From Hemileia vastatrix (taxonomy: Eukaryota > Basidiomycota > Pucciniomycetes > Pucciniales > Zaghouaniaceae), in contig JASXTE010000016.1 of the NCBI GenBank assembly GCA_030280995.1, positions 23,754,501 to 23,818,500 on the forward strand: a DNA stretch of 64,000 nt, given 5' to 3'. Positions 1 through 12,838 of this stretch are shown one piece after another. Made by a program: the position numbers and the translations under genes. Below the pieces are notes generated by a model. It was not told the DNA's origin. It ran no database searches and saw only the letters and a list, made by a program, of their open reading frames with translations. The first letter of the stretch is position 1; each line of letters begins with the position of its first letter.

Positions 1-622
1 TAAATAATAGTAGTGGTTGTTAATATGCAATGTTGTATGATTGTATGATTTTAAGATGTCCTATATGTTTGATAACATTCTAATTTTGAGTATACAGACT
101 TTTTATGCATAGTATGTCACGTTCTTTATTTTCCCCAGCTGGAGCATCCTGGGGCTTGTCCAGAGATTTCCAGAGTTTGTACAGAGCTCATCCAGAGAAT
201 TCCAGAGTTTTTACGGACTTCTGGACTCAATTAGAGCCTAAAAAAACTAATAAAAAATACAGATAAATTACAGATGATAGAGCTAATTCTCCTTTATAGT
301 TCTATTTAATTTTGTTAGTCTGTGAAGCCCTATTCATCAGTTAAAAAATCATCAAAGTTAAGAAAATTTTGAAAAATCAAAAATACTTTATAAAATTATT
401 AAAAATAAAAGAAAAATAGTGAAAATTCCCCTAAAATTCCTAAAGGCTCTTAAGACTCCTGAATTGAATTTCTATACAGTATTAGACCTATACTTGCATT
501 TCTTGACTGTTAATTAATTACTAAATCTTGAATCATAAAATTAACCCATTTTAAACTATTTTTAACACCCATTCTTTCAAATAAATGTCATTATAAAATT
601 AGATTGGCTTTTCCAATCTCTA
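1..622. other. AT-rich flank without a recognisable gene
   Basis: No credible ORF is visible. Around 140-230 a short direct repeat with core CCAGAG occurs several times (CCAGAGATTT, CCAGAGTTTGTAC, CCAGAGAATT, CCAGAGTTTTTAC). The stretch ends at the TA dinucleotide (621-622) that forms the left target duplication of the large inverted-repeat element. Confidence 0.5.
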
Positions 623-839
623 TCACCACGCAATATTGGGGGGGACTTGTTAGCAAGTCCTCAACTTGAACTTAGATGGAACTCAGATGGAACTCAGACT
701 GAACTTGTAATGAACTGATACTGAGCTTTACTTTGAACACATCTTGAGCTCTTAACCAATAATGGATGAGTCTGTGCTGGAATAATAGTGAAAGTTTAAT
801 GAATAATTTATAGAAATAATTACAAGGGAAGATTAAGAA

Positions 840-3188
840 TCTGATCCATTCACAGAGTTTTTTTTAAAAACACAATTTAATTCTCATTTTGAATTTCACT
901 TGATTGTTAAAATAACTGAAAATAATACTATTTATTTATAAAGCATCACTTTTAACCTCTCTAATGATTATATTAGTTTTTTTTTGAAAAAATATATAGT
1001 AAGATCGGTAGTTCTTTTTATTGATAACTTCTTTTAACCAATAATTTGAAGCTTTCATAATTTAATTTAAACCATATTACCTAATTTTTTTTGTATTTTT
1101 ATTATTTCTGATTATGCAATATAAATATTTTCAGTTCAATGGATTTATATAACAAACATATTGAACCATCAAAATTCTCAAGTATTTTATTCTGTAATAC
1201 TTTGAAAAGACTCATAATTTAAAAAATAAAAGATAGCAATATGTTTTCCTAATTTCTGTTTCAATGACGTCCTCCCATAGCTTCTTTACACTAAGCACTA
1301 ATAATTAATAAATTGATTTATTATAAGTTTAGAAAGAAGTATAATTCTTATACCAGTGAATTTTAATCAATTCTTTTATATTTTTATTTGCAAGAAGATG
1401 ATTAAAATTAAAAGAAAATATATTTTTGCTCTTTTTTTTGTTCTATTGAATATTCAACTACTAAGAATTTTCACAATATACATTTAATCAATGTAATACA
1501 TATATGATATTCTGGAACTTTTCGATATTTTATTTCATCAAAATTGCATGTAAATATGGTTATTTGGTATAGTAATCTCATGAGTTGAAATAATAAATCA
1601 CTACTCAGTAAATTTTTCACATGAAAAACTGAAATTCAAGATTGATGTAAAACTTTAAAGATAATAAAAACAAAGTAGTATAAATTTATTTAAACTTTAA
1701 TTTTAGTGCTTGATTTTGCTTCAATGCTGTATTGTGGGATAATTTCAGTGTCAACTTGGGAATAAGCACCATATATTTTGCAAAGTGTTATCATGTTAAA
1801 AAATGTGCTTCAGATAAAAATTTTGATTGTATTATTGTTCAAGAACTGAATTAAATAGATAGAAGTGGTAATTCTTCATAATTCTATCAGTTTCAAATTG
1901 AAAAACTTTTATATGATATTTATTTTGTAAAAAAGACACAATAGGTACTTTAGATTATGCCCATGTAGCAAAGCAGCTGTAAAGGCAATCATATTTTGAT
2001 TAAAAATAATATTATTGAATATTTAAAATGAATAGAAAAAATATTTCAATTCTATGGTGCTGAAAAATAAATTAAGTTAAATTTTTCAGGTACACTTTTT
2101 TAGTCTTTAGAATAAAAGTTTTGATGGGATTAATTTACAACTGAACACTTACACACAGTTCTAAAATTAAATATATGGGTTCAGGATCTATCAATGATAT
2201 ATTGGGATAATGATATTCATGCTGATTGGTATATCTTATATGATGTTTCTTTTCAATTTCTAAGTGTATGAAAATAATCCCTTTGACATTTTGTTTAAAC
2301 AGAAGAATTTATAAATCTTCTTGAAATTGGCCTTATCAAAAAGTAATACTGGAATTAGTATATTGTTATAAAAATAAACTTAAATAGCATTATTTCAAAT
2401 CTTCATTAGATATTTAAAACAAAAAATAAATATCAAAATTTGACTTTTTATTGAAATATATATTGAATTAAAAGAAATTTACTTCTTTTTTTACAAAACC
2501 ACCAATTTTATCCTGTGAGGCTTCCCTTAAACTTACAAATTTAAGTCTAAAAAATTAATATTACTCTGTGAAGACTATATATGATGTGTAACTAAAGCAA
2601 AAAAAAATTTGAAATACTTAAAATCTAAGAAAAAGAGCTGATACCTTTTTTATACAATATAGTTGTATAAAATTAATTTTATGTTATTTTCTTAATCTGC
2701 CATATGAAAAGAACTCATATCATAATAATATATGATCAACTTAAAACTATTTTTAATATAATATTTTATCAAAATGATTCTTAATTTTTACTTAGTTTCA
2801 CAACTTCAAAGTATTTGATAAAATATTTTGATATAAAAATATAATTTTTTTATACTTAAAAATACTTACAAACAATTCTAAAAAAATATAACTTTTTCAT
2901 AGCTTAACTTAGCTTGAACCACACTTGGAAACAGGATTGCATTGAGAGTTTAATCTAAGTTCCACCAAAAACATGATAAATATTTTTTTTGAAAATGTAT
3001 ATAGTCATTACAATGAATAAAACTAGTTAAAGAAAGGACTAAGAAGTTTTTTTTTGTTACTGAATAGATTATCATAAATATATTTAGGCAGATAAGCTAT
3101 TAAAGTTCCTTAAATTTGTAGTTATTACAGTCAATTATCCAGTTATATATAGGAATCACAAAACCAGAAATGAAGCTAAATGGATATA
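840..3188. other. AT-rich interior of the large TIR element, no gene seen
   Basis: No ORF of note, no protein motif and no obvious tandem array is visible here. The segment ends in GGATATA, whose last five bases (ATATA) are the left target duplication of Gypsy-A. Confidence 0.4.
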
Positions 3189-4690
3189 TGTCAGGCTAAG
3201 GTCAAGTACAAGGACGTGAACTAGCTTGAATAGTCAGTTTTCTAGAAGATTTTAATGGTCCTATATGAATACTGTAGTTTTAATCCACTAAGTTGTAAAA
3301 TATAATCAAATATAGAGGTCTCAGTAATATAATTCTCACTATTCTTATATATGGCTTACAATCTTTATAGTTGGTAGAAAAATAGATTATATAAATTCAG
3401 ATACTATTCAAAAGTCTTATAAAAGTACTAATTGATATTTATTGTAAATTGGTTTGGTTATATTGGTTAAATTGTAATGATAAAGAATGAAGAAATACAA
3501 CCCAAAAACCTCCTCCTTTTATACACACTGAGTTCCCCAATGATTCCCTTGATGTACCACCCAATACACAGTTAATGACGCCTCTAAACAACTAATAGAC
3601 ATGCCCATCAACATTCCCAGTAACCCATGACATAATTAGAAGAGTAACAACTGCCAAAATCCTGTAATAATAAGGGAAATCCATCAAAATTAAAGAAAAA
3701 GACAAAAAGAGAGTATATGCGTATAAAACAATAATATTAAAGACTAAAGGAGACTTTTTAAGGTTAATAATAGCTTAATAATAAGGGGGATTGACTGTAG
3801 AAATAATGGGGCTAATCCTGACATTATACTACGTGAAATTCCCATTTAAAAATAACCAAAATTGACTGAGAAACCACCCAAAAACTTAAAAAAGAGCGTG
3901 AGATGTGGGGTAACTACATGCAGTTCTTGGCAGGCTCTTGCACAGGTAAATCCTTGACTAAAATTAGGCGAATTTAAGCGTGGTGATGAAATAAAGTGCC
4001 AAGAGTGAGGTTACTAATGAAATTAGTGCATATAAACAAGGTCAATGCATTATTAATTAAGCTAGGACACTAAATAAGCGCCTGTCGCCTATTTTACTGT
4101 GTTTCCCCACAGTGGGCGTAGAATGTGCGGTAATTATAGTGTGAAAAAGCTAACTTTGCTAAAAATGAAGCTATTCACATGGGAAAAAAGCAGGAAGTAT
4201 GTGGCCAGTACACAGAAGCCATTTCTGGCATAAAAAACACCAAATTTGAAAAGTGTTATTTTTATGCATTTAAATAGCCAAATCAATAGTTCTAAATGAG
4301 CCCAATTGATCTGTCAAAGCGCAATTTTGATATTCTCAATTTTATAGCGCATATAGTCAACTTTTAAGTGAAATAAAGCACATTTCTTGTTTTTTGCATA
4401 AAACAATGAATATAACAGCTTTAAGTGTACTTAAAAATTATGTAGCCTTATACTTAAGGTTCTTAAGATTACCCTAACATATTACAACTTAATATTAAGT
4501 ACATAAGACCTATAAAAGGTGGATATATGCGTGTATATAAGGTGTTATAATGGCATTTTTTGTGTATTATCATAATTTTACTTATGTATACTATTTGTGT
4601 ACTCTTATTTATTATTCCCATGTATAGTTCATGTGTTTAACATAACTTATAATTACTTTTTACTCAGTCCTGGAGATATACAGGCTGACA
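3189..4690 (-). repeat. Gypsy-A 3' LTR
   Basis: A 1502-bp direct repeat of 11337-12838, with TG and CA termini on the plus strand. Next to it (4691-4701, read on the minus strand) is GGGTAGGCGAG, the likely polypurine tract priming plus-strand synthesis. Confidence 0.93.
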
Positions 4691-4873
4691 CTCGCCTACC
4701 CAAAAAAAACAATAAAAAAAATGATAAGTTATACATTTTATTTTATTAATTTGTAATTTTTTCAGGTATTCAGAATAATTCTGTAGCATTAAAGATTCAA
4801 CTTTAAAGAAATAAAACATAATAAAATATTATGAGTACTGGTTTATTAACCCCTCAGCTGGTTGAACAGAAAT

Positions 4874-7800
4874 TTATTTCTGTTTAAATTTTTTAAGAAG
4901 GGTGGATAAATTAGAAATTTCTTTTTCAGGTATCCATTTATCAAATTCATTTGATTTCCCTTTAAATCTTAGTAAATACTCAGTTCCTTTTTCTTTAGTA
5001 AGGATTCTTTTCTTGAGTATTTTTTCAATCTCTGCTTTTTCCACAATTTCTTCAGGTTGCTTTTTAGGCCTTCCCCTTCTTTTTGGAAATAAGTCAGGAT
5101 CATTTGCATGGTAAGGTTTCAATAATGAGATAGGGAAAACTGGATGTTTCCTATCATATGGAGCATATAATATGACTTCCACTGCATTATTACCAACCAT
5201 TTTATTTACTACAAAAGGTCCTACAAAGGGATCCTTTAATTTAACATTACCTTGTAAGTTAAAATGTAGTGTTGATATGAGGACTTCATCTCCCTTTTTA
5301 AATTCAAATTCTTTATGAGATTTGTCCCACCTTTTCTTTTCATATTCAAATGCTTTTTGGATGCATTCTTCTGCATGCTTTCTACACATTTGTTGCATAT
5401 GAATAAAGGATTTAGTGCCAGGGTGTATATCCAACCTTGGTAGTTTATTTAAATGACTTACTGGGGTATTTGGTACATATCCCAGCCAGAGTTCAAATGG
5501 TTTCTTCTCTGTTACAGAATGAGTTGTGCTGTTATAAGCAAATTCAAGGCCAGGAATTAATGTTACCCATTCATGTGTGAATTTCTCATTGTCTTTGTAT
5601 TCTAATCCAAAGGCACAATATCTTCTGATCATGTCTTCTAGAGTTTGTATCATCCTCTCAGCCAGCCCATCAGTTTGTGGATGGTGTGCTGTAGACAATT
5701 TTAATTGACAACCTGATACTTCCATCAAAGATGTCCAGAACTCTGAAGTAAATTTAGGGTCTCTGTCAGAGATTATGGCTTTGGGGAACCCAGCAGTATT
5801 CATCATCTGAGTCCACCATAGTAATGCCAAGTCTTTTGCAGATACCTCTTTATGGGTAGGGATAAACTTACACATTTTTGTTAATCTATCCACTATTACC
5901 CAGCAAGAATTGAAACTTTCTTTTCCTGCTAGTGGCTAGCCAGTTACAAAATCTATGTTTATAATTTCCCATGGAGCTTTTGGCTGCTCTATTTGTTGTA
6001 ACAACCCAGCTCTCTTCCCAGTTAATCTTTTAGATTTCTGACAAGAGTCACATGTTTCAATGTATTTTTGTACATCCTCTTTCATGTTTATCCACCAGGC
6101 TGTATTTTTAACTCTGGTTAATATTTTGTTAAAGTCAAAATGACCAGCTAAGATGTCATCATGACAAGTACTCAACATTAACTCTTTCATAGAAGGTGGT
6201 ATTACTATTACATTGCTTAACTTTTTCCTGTAATATATATATCCATCTTCAATTGATAGTTTACCTTTTTCCAACACATTTTTATACTTTGGAGGCAAGG
6301 TTTTAATTAATGCACTCATGGAGGCATTTGTTGGATCATTAAGAATGGTAGATAATTTAGACAAATCTTTATCAGATGAATAAGTTTCCAATATAGTTTG
6401 CATAAACTCTTCTTCTAAATCCACTATATAAATCCCAAATATATGTATAACCTCATTTTCAGGTACATAAGCTGGGTTGTCAGCATCATTTGGCAAAGGA
6501 CTTCTGGATAATAAATCCACATTTGAATGCAATGTTCCTGCTCTGTGAGTGATTGTCATTCTTCCTCTGTACTCTTGTACAGCTAGTTGCCATCTAAACA
6601 TGTGCCTATTAGGTGTTTTCATGTTTAGTAATGATTTTACTGCACTTCAATCTGTTATAAGTTCAAACTTCTGGTCTTCCAGATAGTAATGAAGTTTCTC
6701 CAAATCCCACACCACGGCTAAACATTCTAGCTGTGTGGCACCATATCTTAATTCTGTTTTTCTTAAGGTTCTGGATATATAACAGATAACTACTTCAGAT
6801 AATTTTCCATTTATTATCTGTTTCTGCTGTAAAGCAGCACCTAAACCTATGAAACTTGCATCAGTGTACAAGATAAAAGGAAGGGTGAAATCTGGAAGTC
6901 CCAATATTGGAGCTGACATTAAACATTCCTTTAATTTATTAAAGGCATGTTGTCTTTCATTATTCCAAATGAAAGCCTCATTTTTTCTGATTAATGTTGT
7001 TAAAGGGGCTGCAATGGATTGGTAATTTTTAATATATTGTCTATAATATCCACACATACCCAAAAAACTTTGAACCTCTTTTACATTTTTAGGTATCCCA
7101 ATGTTTTTAATTGCTGCCACCTTATTCTGGTCAACACAAATTTGTAATCCAGATACAACATGTCCAAGTACTTTCAAGGATTGAAATCCAAACTTACATT
7201 TTTTTAATGCAATAGTCATATTAATTTCATCCATTTTTTGAAAGACTCTTTTCAGGTGATTTAAATTTTCATCATGTGTTTTTGAAAACACTATGATGTC
7301 ATCAATATAGACCAATAGCCATCCTTCAACCATTTCCTTACGAAAGACACTATCCATCAATTTTTGGAAGACTGAAGGGGCATTCTTTGGGCCAAATGGC
7401 ATTCTCACATACTTATATATACCCATATGTGTGGTTATTAACAAGTAATTTTGAGAATTTCTTTCCACAGGAATCTGGTGGTAACCCTTGTTCCCATCCA
7501 GACAGGAAATATATTTTGCTCCTTGTAAGGTAGCATGGATAGAAGCTATCCTTGGTAGAGGGTAAATATCATCTACTGTATATGTATTCAGAGCTCTATA
7601 ATCACTGCATAATCTTGCCTTATCTTTTTCATAAGAGATTAATACTGGTGAAATGACACAATACTTAGGTGTTGTGTCCACTTTTTCAACAATACCCATT
7701 TCCAACAACAATTTTATATTGTCTTCAATATCTTTCCTTTTTGCAGGAGATGCTGGGTAAGGTTTCTTTTTTAGGCTGCCAGGAATATTATCCAAATCAC

Positions 7801-10132
7801 AGCTTAGAGAGATTTTCATCTCATGGTTTTTGACCAATCCTAGTTCATTTGATCCATGAGCAAATGCCATAGGATATGATTTAATCAATCTCAAAATGTC
7901 TTCTTGTTCAACGTTTGAGAGTTGAGGACTGAAAGAGGCCTTTTGGATTTCATTTTCCAATTCACCCACTTCATTGGTGGTTCTTCCACCTTGTAGTTGT
8001 TCTTCTCTAGGAGAAATGGCATATACTGAATTTTCAGAACATATTTTGAATTTTCTTTTACCATTCACCCCTATGGTGAAACAACTGTTTGCAGGATCTA
8101 GTTTAATGCCAAATTTTGTCAATAAATCATTGCCAATAATAAACCAATCACTACAATTATTATTATCCATTACTACAAATTCACAAACTGCTCTAACATA
8201 TCCATTATTATATTTAAAGAATACAGAAGTTTTGTATTTGCCAATTGGATTTAAGACTGAACCAAAACCCCTCCAGTTCTTTTTCTGAATAGGTTCTAGT
8301 TTTTCCTGGTACTTACTATCAAGTTTCATTAATGCATTAAGTGAAACTACACTACCTGCAGCCCCAGTGTCAAGAATGGCATTCATTTCTTTTCCACATA
8401 TGATAATAGGTGCTCTGATAGGTGTTATTTTGTAAGTGTCATGAGATACATTTTTAATTATTTCAGCTTCCTCTATGGAAGTTAAAGATGTGTCTGTATG
8501 AGGTATAGCATCATTCAGGAACATTATATCCTGTTCTAATACAAATATCTCATTTTCATCATCACTGTAAGATATGTTACTTTTGCAATCCTCACTGGAT
8601 TCCACATTCTCATCTTCATGATTACTAGGTTCAGAATTCTGTGAGGTTTCAATAACATTTATTCTTCTCTTACACGTGTGACCTTTAACCCAAGGTTCAT
8701 TACATTTGTAACAAGTGTTATTTTCTTGTCTCTTAGGGACAAGGGGAGCTGAAGTTTTTTTCTTTTCCACTGGTAACTTACTTGTAGTAGGTTTTACCAC
8801 ATCAACACTTTGTCTGTAATTACTATACTTGGTTTCATACTTGTGGTTTAATAATATCTCATTGCATATATTAATGAATCCAGAGGTGTCTCTGACAGTC
8901 TCAGTTCTAGCTACAATAATGTCTCTAACTGATATAGGCAACTTGTATATTATTTTTTCTTTCCACTCTTCATAATCCATTTTTGGATCCATAGCTTTCA
9001 TGATTTTTATTAAATTCATTAAGAAGACCATGGGTTTATCTCCAGCATTTGGATTATATCTGGCCCTTTCATACAGTCTTTGTTGAGTGATTCTAAATTT
9101 TGGGCCACCAAATTGCCTTTCAATTAGTGCCTTCCATTCATTCCAGGAGTAATTAATTCCCTCACTCAATACAGATTCAAACCATAATAAGGCCACATCT
9201 GTAAATAAAGATATTAACTTTGAAGTAATTTCTTCATCAGGTAATTTGTATGAAAATTTTAAGTTATCAATTCTTTGTATGAATTGTTGCCAATCAGATT
9301 TTGAATCCCCGTCAAAAGAAGGGTACTGATCTAACTTAGGCCAGTTCTTTTGGCTAGTTTTAGCTTCCCTAACCTGAGGAATATTGAGTAATTCACTCAC
9401 TTTAGAAAGATGATCATTAATTTCATCTTTTACTGATTTTATATTCTCAGAGCCCATGACACTATGTTCATGTTCCATCATTGGTTTATCATTAGAGTGT
9501 TTCATAAAAACTGGTACTCTTTCTACATAAGAGGTATTATCCTTTATTGTTTCAGTATTTTTCAAAATGTTGGCTACCTCAATTTCTACTCTTTTTAACC
9601 TATCTTTTATTACAGGTACATGAGTTAAAGTATCATTTACATTTGAAAAAGACAATTTTACACGTCCCTCTATGGTGGCCATAATATTCTGAGAATGTTC
9701 TAATTTAATTTCTAAATCTTTAATCTCAGAATTTAATCTTTTGTTTTCATTGATCAATTCATTATTTGAATTCTCAATAATTTTTAACTTATTGGCTGTT
9801 GTACTCAATGATTGTGTGATGCTTAATAATACACTTTCTGTATTATTGTTGGACTCTCTAGAGAATTCTTCCAATTTTTCAATTCTCAATAATAATTTAC
9901 TAATTATTTTTGATTCCATTGGATTTTCTTTCAGAAAATATTCAATTTTGTCTGTTTCCAATTCAGAAGATTCATCATCAGGGTCAATTTTTTCTTCATT
10001 TGATTCCATTTTTATATTAATAGTATTTTCCTGGTGATCAATAAAACTATGTACATTGTCCTCATGTAATGACAAGTCTAACATGTTATTTTCAAATGAA
10101 TAATTTTTTAAATCCTTATCAATTATATCCAA
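4874..10132 (-). pseudogene. Gypsy-A gag-pol polyprotein, two in-frame stops
   Basis: One reading frame on the minus strand, broken only by stops ending at 6647 and 5936. Order: N-terminal coiled-coil-rich gag (roughly residues 1-250); gag core around WPKLDQYPSFDGDSKSDWQQ; zinc knuckle variant CYKCNEPWVKGHTC; protease LDTGAAGSVV; reverse transcriptase with VYIDDIIVFSK; RNase H with YTDAS; integrase with an H-H-C-C finger ending CDSCQKSK, then catalytic Asp in NIDFVTG, Asp in SDRDPKF and Glu in DGLAERM; a C-terminal chromodomain (EIEKIL to LLKKF). The first stop replaces a Cys codon that Gypsy-B keeps in the motif TDCSAV. The second falls just after the first integrase Asp. The upstream limit at 10132 is a TTG codon; the first in-frame ATG is about 16 codons further in, so the true start is uncertain. 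Confidence 0.92.
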
Positions 10133-10155
10133 TAACTCTCTATCAATTTCATTAC

Positions 10156-10213
10156 CTATAAGTAATTAATTGTTAGGATTATATAATTGATCTTAAGAAG
10201 ATGGATGACTTAC
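10156..10213 (-). other. Putative 58-bp intron between ORF2 and gag (Gypsy-A)
   Basis: On the minus strand the segment begins GTAAGT, carries a branch-point-like CTAAC and ends TTATAG. Gypsy-B has a segment of exactly the same length at the homologous site (41525-41582 and 49419-49476) with GTACGT at its start and TTAAG at its end. Splicing would leave ORF2 ending in Pro-Trp-stop in both families. Usage is unproven. Confidence 0.5.
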
Positions 10214-10747
10214 CACGGTCTTATTCCATTTCCCCTGCCTCTCCTTGGCTTTCCCCTGTAAGGGTGACTGCTGGATCCCTGTTGAGGAGGACTGTTGTAG
10301 TTTTGGGCATACCAATCCCACTTCCATTTGCTTACAGTTATCTTTTGGTCCTCTTCTGGGACTGGAGGTGTTGCTGTGGTATTTGGTGCCACTGGTTGTT
10401 GATGAGACCTTATATCCACTAGAGCCTGGTTGACTTCTATAAAGCCCTGTGCCGCCCTTTTCTCCAGATTGTTGATCTGGTCTAACATATTGTTTACTCT
10501 TATTGTTAGTGTATTCAGTAGGGTTGAGAGGGAGTGAATTTGCTCTTGTAAGGTGTTTTTGGACTTCTTTATTGACATTTGTTTTAAGAGCTTTTCCTTT
10601 TCCTCCATGGACATTGGTGGGGTGTTGTTTATTGTTACTGGTGATTCTTGACCCTCCATTTGGATGTCCTGTAACAGGTCTTTCAGCTCTAGTTCTTAAG
10701 TTATAAGGTTTTGCCTTATTACTTACAATGTCATTGTTGTCACACAT
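10193..10747 (-). CDS. Gypsy-A upstream ORF1, basic low-complexity protein
   Basis: 184 codons starting at an ATG near the end of the leader. The product is rich in Ser, Lys, Asn and Gly with no hydrophobic core, and I recognise no family. It has a short acidic start (MCDNND) followed by a basic body. Gypsy-B has a protein of the same style (MTDQSDF start) at the same place. ORF1 overlaps ORF2 almost entirely, in a frame shifted by one base in the same direction in both families. Because ORF2 is the better conserved of the two, part of ORF1 may be a by-product. Confidence 0.45.
   Translation of the reverse strand: MCDNNDIVSNKAKPYNLRTRAERPVTGHPNGGSRITSNNKQHPTNVHGGKGKALKTNVNKEVQKHLTRANSLPLNPTEYTNNKSKQYVRPDQQSGEKGGTGLYRSQPGSSGYKVSSTTSGTKYHSNTSSPRRGPKDNCKQMEVGLVCPKLQQSSSTGIQQSPLQGKAKERQGKWNKTVVSHPSS
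10210..10659 (-). CDS. Gypsy-A upstream ORF2, coiled-coil protein with basic tail
   Basis: 149 codons. After a short leader there is a predicted coiled coil (about residues 30-75, heptad-like Leu/Ile), then a Pro-rich linker, the motif VSKWKWDWYAQN and a basic Arg/Gly tail ending in Pro-Trp. Gypsy-B ORF2 has the same order: coiled coil, VSKWQWDWLNTQ, Pro-rich, basic tail. This supports a real protein, and the tail suggests nucleic-acid binding (inference). The stop TAA lies inside the donor GTAAGT of the intron-like segment 10156-10213. No known family is recognised. Confidence 0.6.
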   Translation of the reverse strand: MEGQESPVTINNTPPMSMEEKEKLLKQMSIKKSKNTLQEQIHSLSTLLNTLTIRVNNMLDQINNLEKRAAQGFIEVNQALVDIRSHQQPVAPNTTATPPVPEEDQKITVSKWKWDWYAQNYNSPPQQGSSSHPYRGKPRRGRGNGIRPW

Positions 10748-11336
10748 TTTTATGTGGAATTTTTAGAGAATTGAAAGTTTAGATTTGAAAAATTTCAAAA
10801 AATGAGTTTAATCAGTATTTATTATTACCACTGAAGACAATTTTATTGCTTACTTATTGGTATTAAGTGAATTTTTAAGTGCCAAAAGTCAAATATGCTT
10901 TTTTATGTGGTCACTTGATTTAACTGGTCTACAATATGTAGCCGTGTATTTATATTTAAAAAAGAAAATTTGTTAGTAAGATTCTTTCTAAATATTAAAT
11001 GAATTTTACAAACCAATAAAAGGAATTAAGAGTCCTGTAAAAAGAAAACAATTAATCAGTTTAATTGGTTATTATCTGCAAAGATCACAAATTTAATTGG
11101 TCTATTGACAGACTCCCACTAAGAACAATTATATGTTAAATTAGTGGTAAAAATTGATGATTCAATATCACAATTTTATTATATAACAGGGCTTCTTTTT
11201 CTGAAATCACTATATAAGTGACCCCAACCTGTTGTAATTATCCAAATATTTCTATAGGGATATTATTTACGTGCACCTTCTTTTGAAAATTTCACTTACA
11301 GGATTATAACAGAATTCTTGAGGAAAGGTCCCCAAT
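10748..11336 (-). promoter_or_regulatory. Gypsy-A 5' leader and primer-binding region
   Basis: Non-coding leader between the 5' LTR and ORF1, AT-rich. Directly next to the LTR (11322-11335, minus strand) is TTGGGGACCTTTCC. Gypsy-B has TTGGGAACCTTTCC at the same place, so this is the likely primer-binding site. I could not assign it to a tRNA; a self-priming or half-tRNA mechanism is also possible. Confidence 0.5.
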
Positions 11337-12838
11337 TGTCAGGCTAAGGTCAAGTACAAGGACGTGAACTAGCTTGAATAGTCAGTTGTCTAGAAGATTT
11401 TAATGGTCCTATATGAATACTGTAGTTTTAATCCACTAAGTTGTAAAATATAATCAAATATAGAGGTCTCAGTAATATAATTCTCACTATTCTTATATAT
11501 GGCTTACAATCTTTATAGTTGGTAGAAAAATAGATTATATAAATTCAGATACTATTCAAAAGTCTTATAAAAGTACTAATTGATATGTATTGTAAATTGG
11601 TTTGGTTATATTGGTTAAATTGTAATGATAAAGAATGAAGAAATACAACCCAAAAACCTCCTCCTTTTATACACACTGAGTTCCCCAATGATTCCCTTGA
11701 TGTACCACCCAATACACAGTTAATGACGCCTCTAAACAACTAATAGACATTCCCATCAACATTCCCAGTAACCCATGACATAATTAGAAGAGTAACAACC
11801 GCCAAAATCCTGTAATAATAAGGGAAATCCATCAAAATTAAAGAAAAAGACAAAAAGAGAGTATATGCGTATAAAACAATAATATTAAAGACTAAAGGAG
11901 ACTTTTTAAGGTTAATAATAGCTTAATAATAAGGGGGATTGACTGTAGAAATAATGGGGCTAATCCTGACATTATACTACGTGAAATTCCCATTCAAAAA
12001 TAACCAAAATTGACTGAGAAACCACGCAAAAACTTAAAAAAGAGCGTGAGATGTGGGGTAACTACATGCAGTTCTTGGCAGGCTCTTGCACGGGTAAATC
12101 CTTGACTAAAATTAGGCGAATTTAAGCGTGGTGATGAAATAAAGTGCCAAGAGTGAGGTTATTAATGAAATTAGTGCATATAAACAAGGTCAATGCATTA
12201 TTAATTAAGCTAGGACACTAAATAAGCGCCTGTCGCCTATTTTACTGTGTTTTCCCACAGTGGGCGTAGAATGTGGGGTAATTATAGTGTGAAAAATCTA
12301 ACTTTGCTAAAAATGAAGCTATTCACACGGGAAAAAAGCAGGAAGTATGTGGCCAGTACACAGAAGCCATTTCTGGCATAAAAAACACCAAATTTGAAAA
12401 GTGTTATTTTTATGCATTTAAATAGCCAAATCAATAGTTCTAAATGAGCCCAATTGATCTGTCAAAGCGCAATTTTGATATTCTCAATTTTATAGCGCAT
12501 ATAGTCAACTTTTAAGTGAAATAAAGCGCATTTCTTGTTTTTTGCATAAAACAATGAATATAACAGCTTTAAGTGTACTTAAAAATTATGTAGCCTTATA
12601 CTTAAGGTTCTTAAGATTACCCTAACATATTCCAACTTAATATTAAGTACATAAGACCTATAAAAGGTGGATATATGTGTGTATATAAGGTGTTATAATG
12701 GCATTTTTTGTGTATTATCATAATTTTACTTATGTATACTATTTGTGTACTCTTATTTATTATTCCCATGTATAGTTCATGTGTTTAACATAACTTATAA
12801 TTACTTTTTACTCAGTCCTGGAGATATACAGGCTGACA
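11337..12838 (-). repeat. Gypsy-A 5' LTR with TATA box
   Basis: 1502 bp, ending on the plus strand in GGCTGACA. On the minus strand a TATAAAAGGAGGAGG box lies near 11660-11672, a plausible core promoter for the element. Confidence 0.9.

Larger units (their letters stand above)
3189..12838 (-). mobile_element. Gypsy-A: complete Ty3/Gypsy chromodomain LTR retrotransposon
   Basis: Two direct LTRs of equal length (1502 bp) flank a coding interior on the minus strand. Both LTRs begin TGTCAGGC and end GGCTGACA on the plus strand. The host duplication ATATA is present at 3184-3188 and 12839-12843. Order in transcription: 5' LTR, primer-site region, two overlapping small ORFs, a 58-bp intron-like segment, gag-protease-RT-RNase H-integrase-chromodomain, purine tract, 3' LTR. 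By eye the LTRs differ at about 15 of 1502 positions (around 1%), so insertion was fairly recent. Two in-frame stops in pol make this copy defective. Confidence 0.93.
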
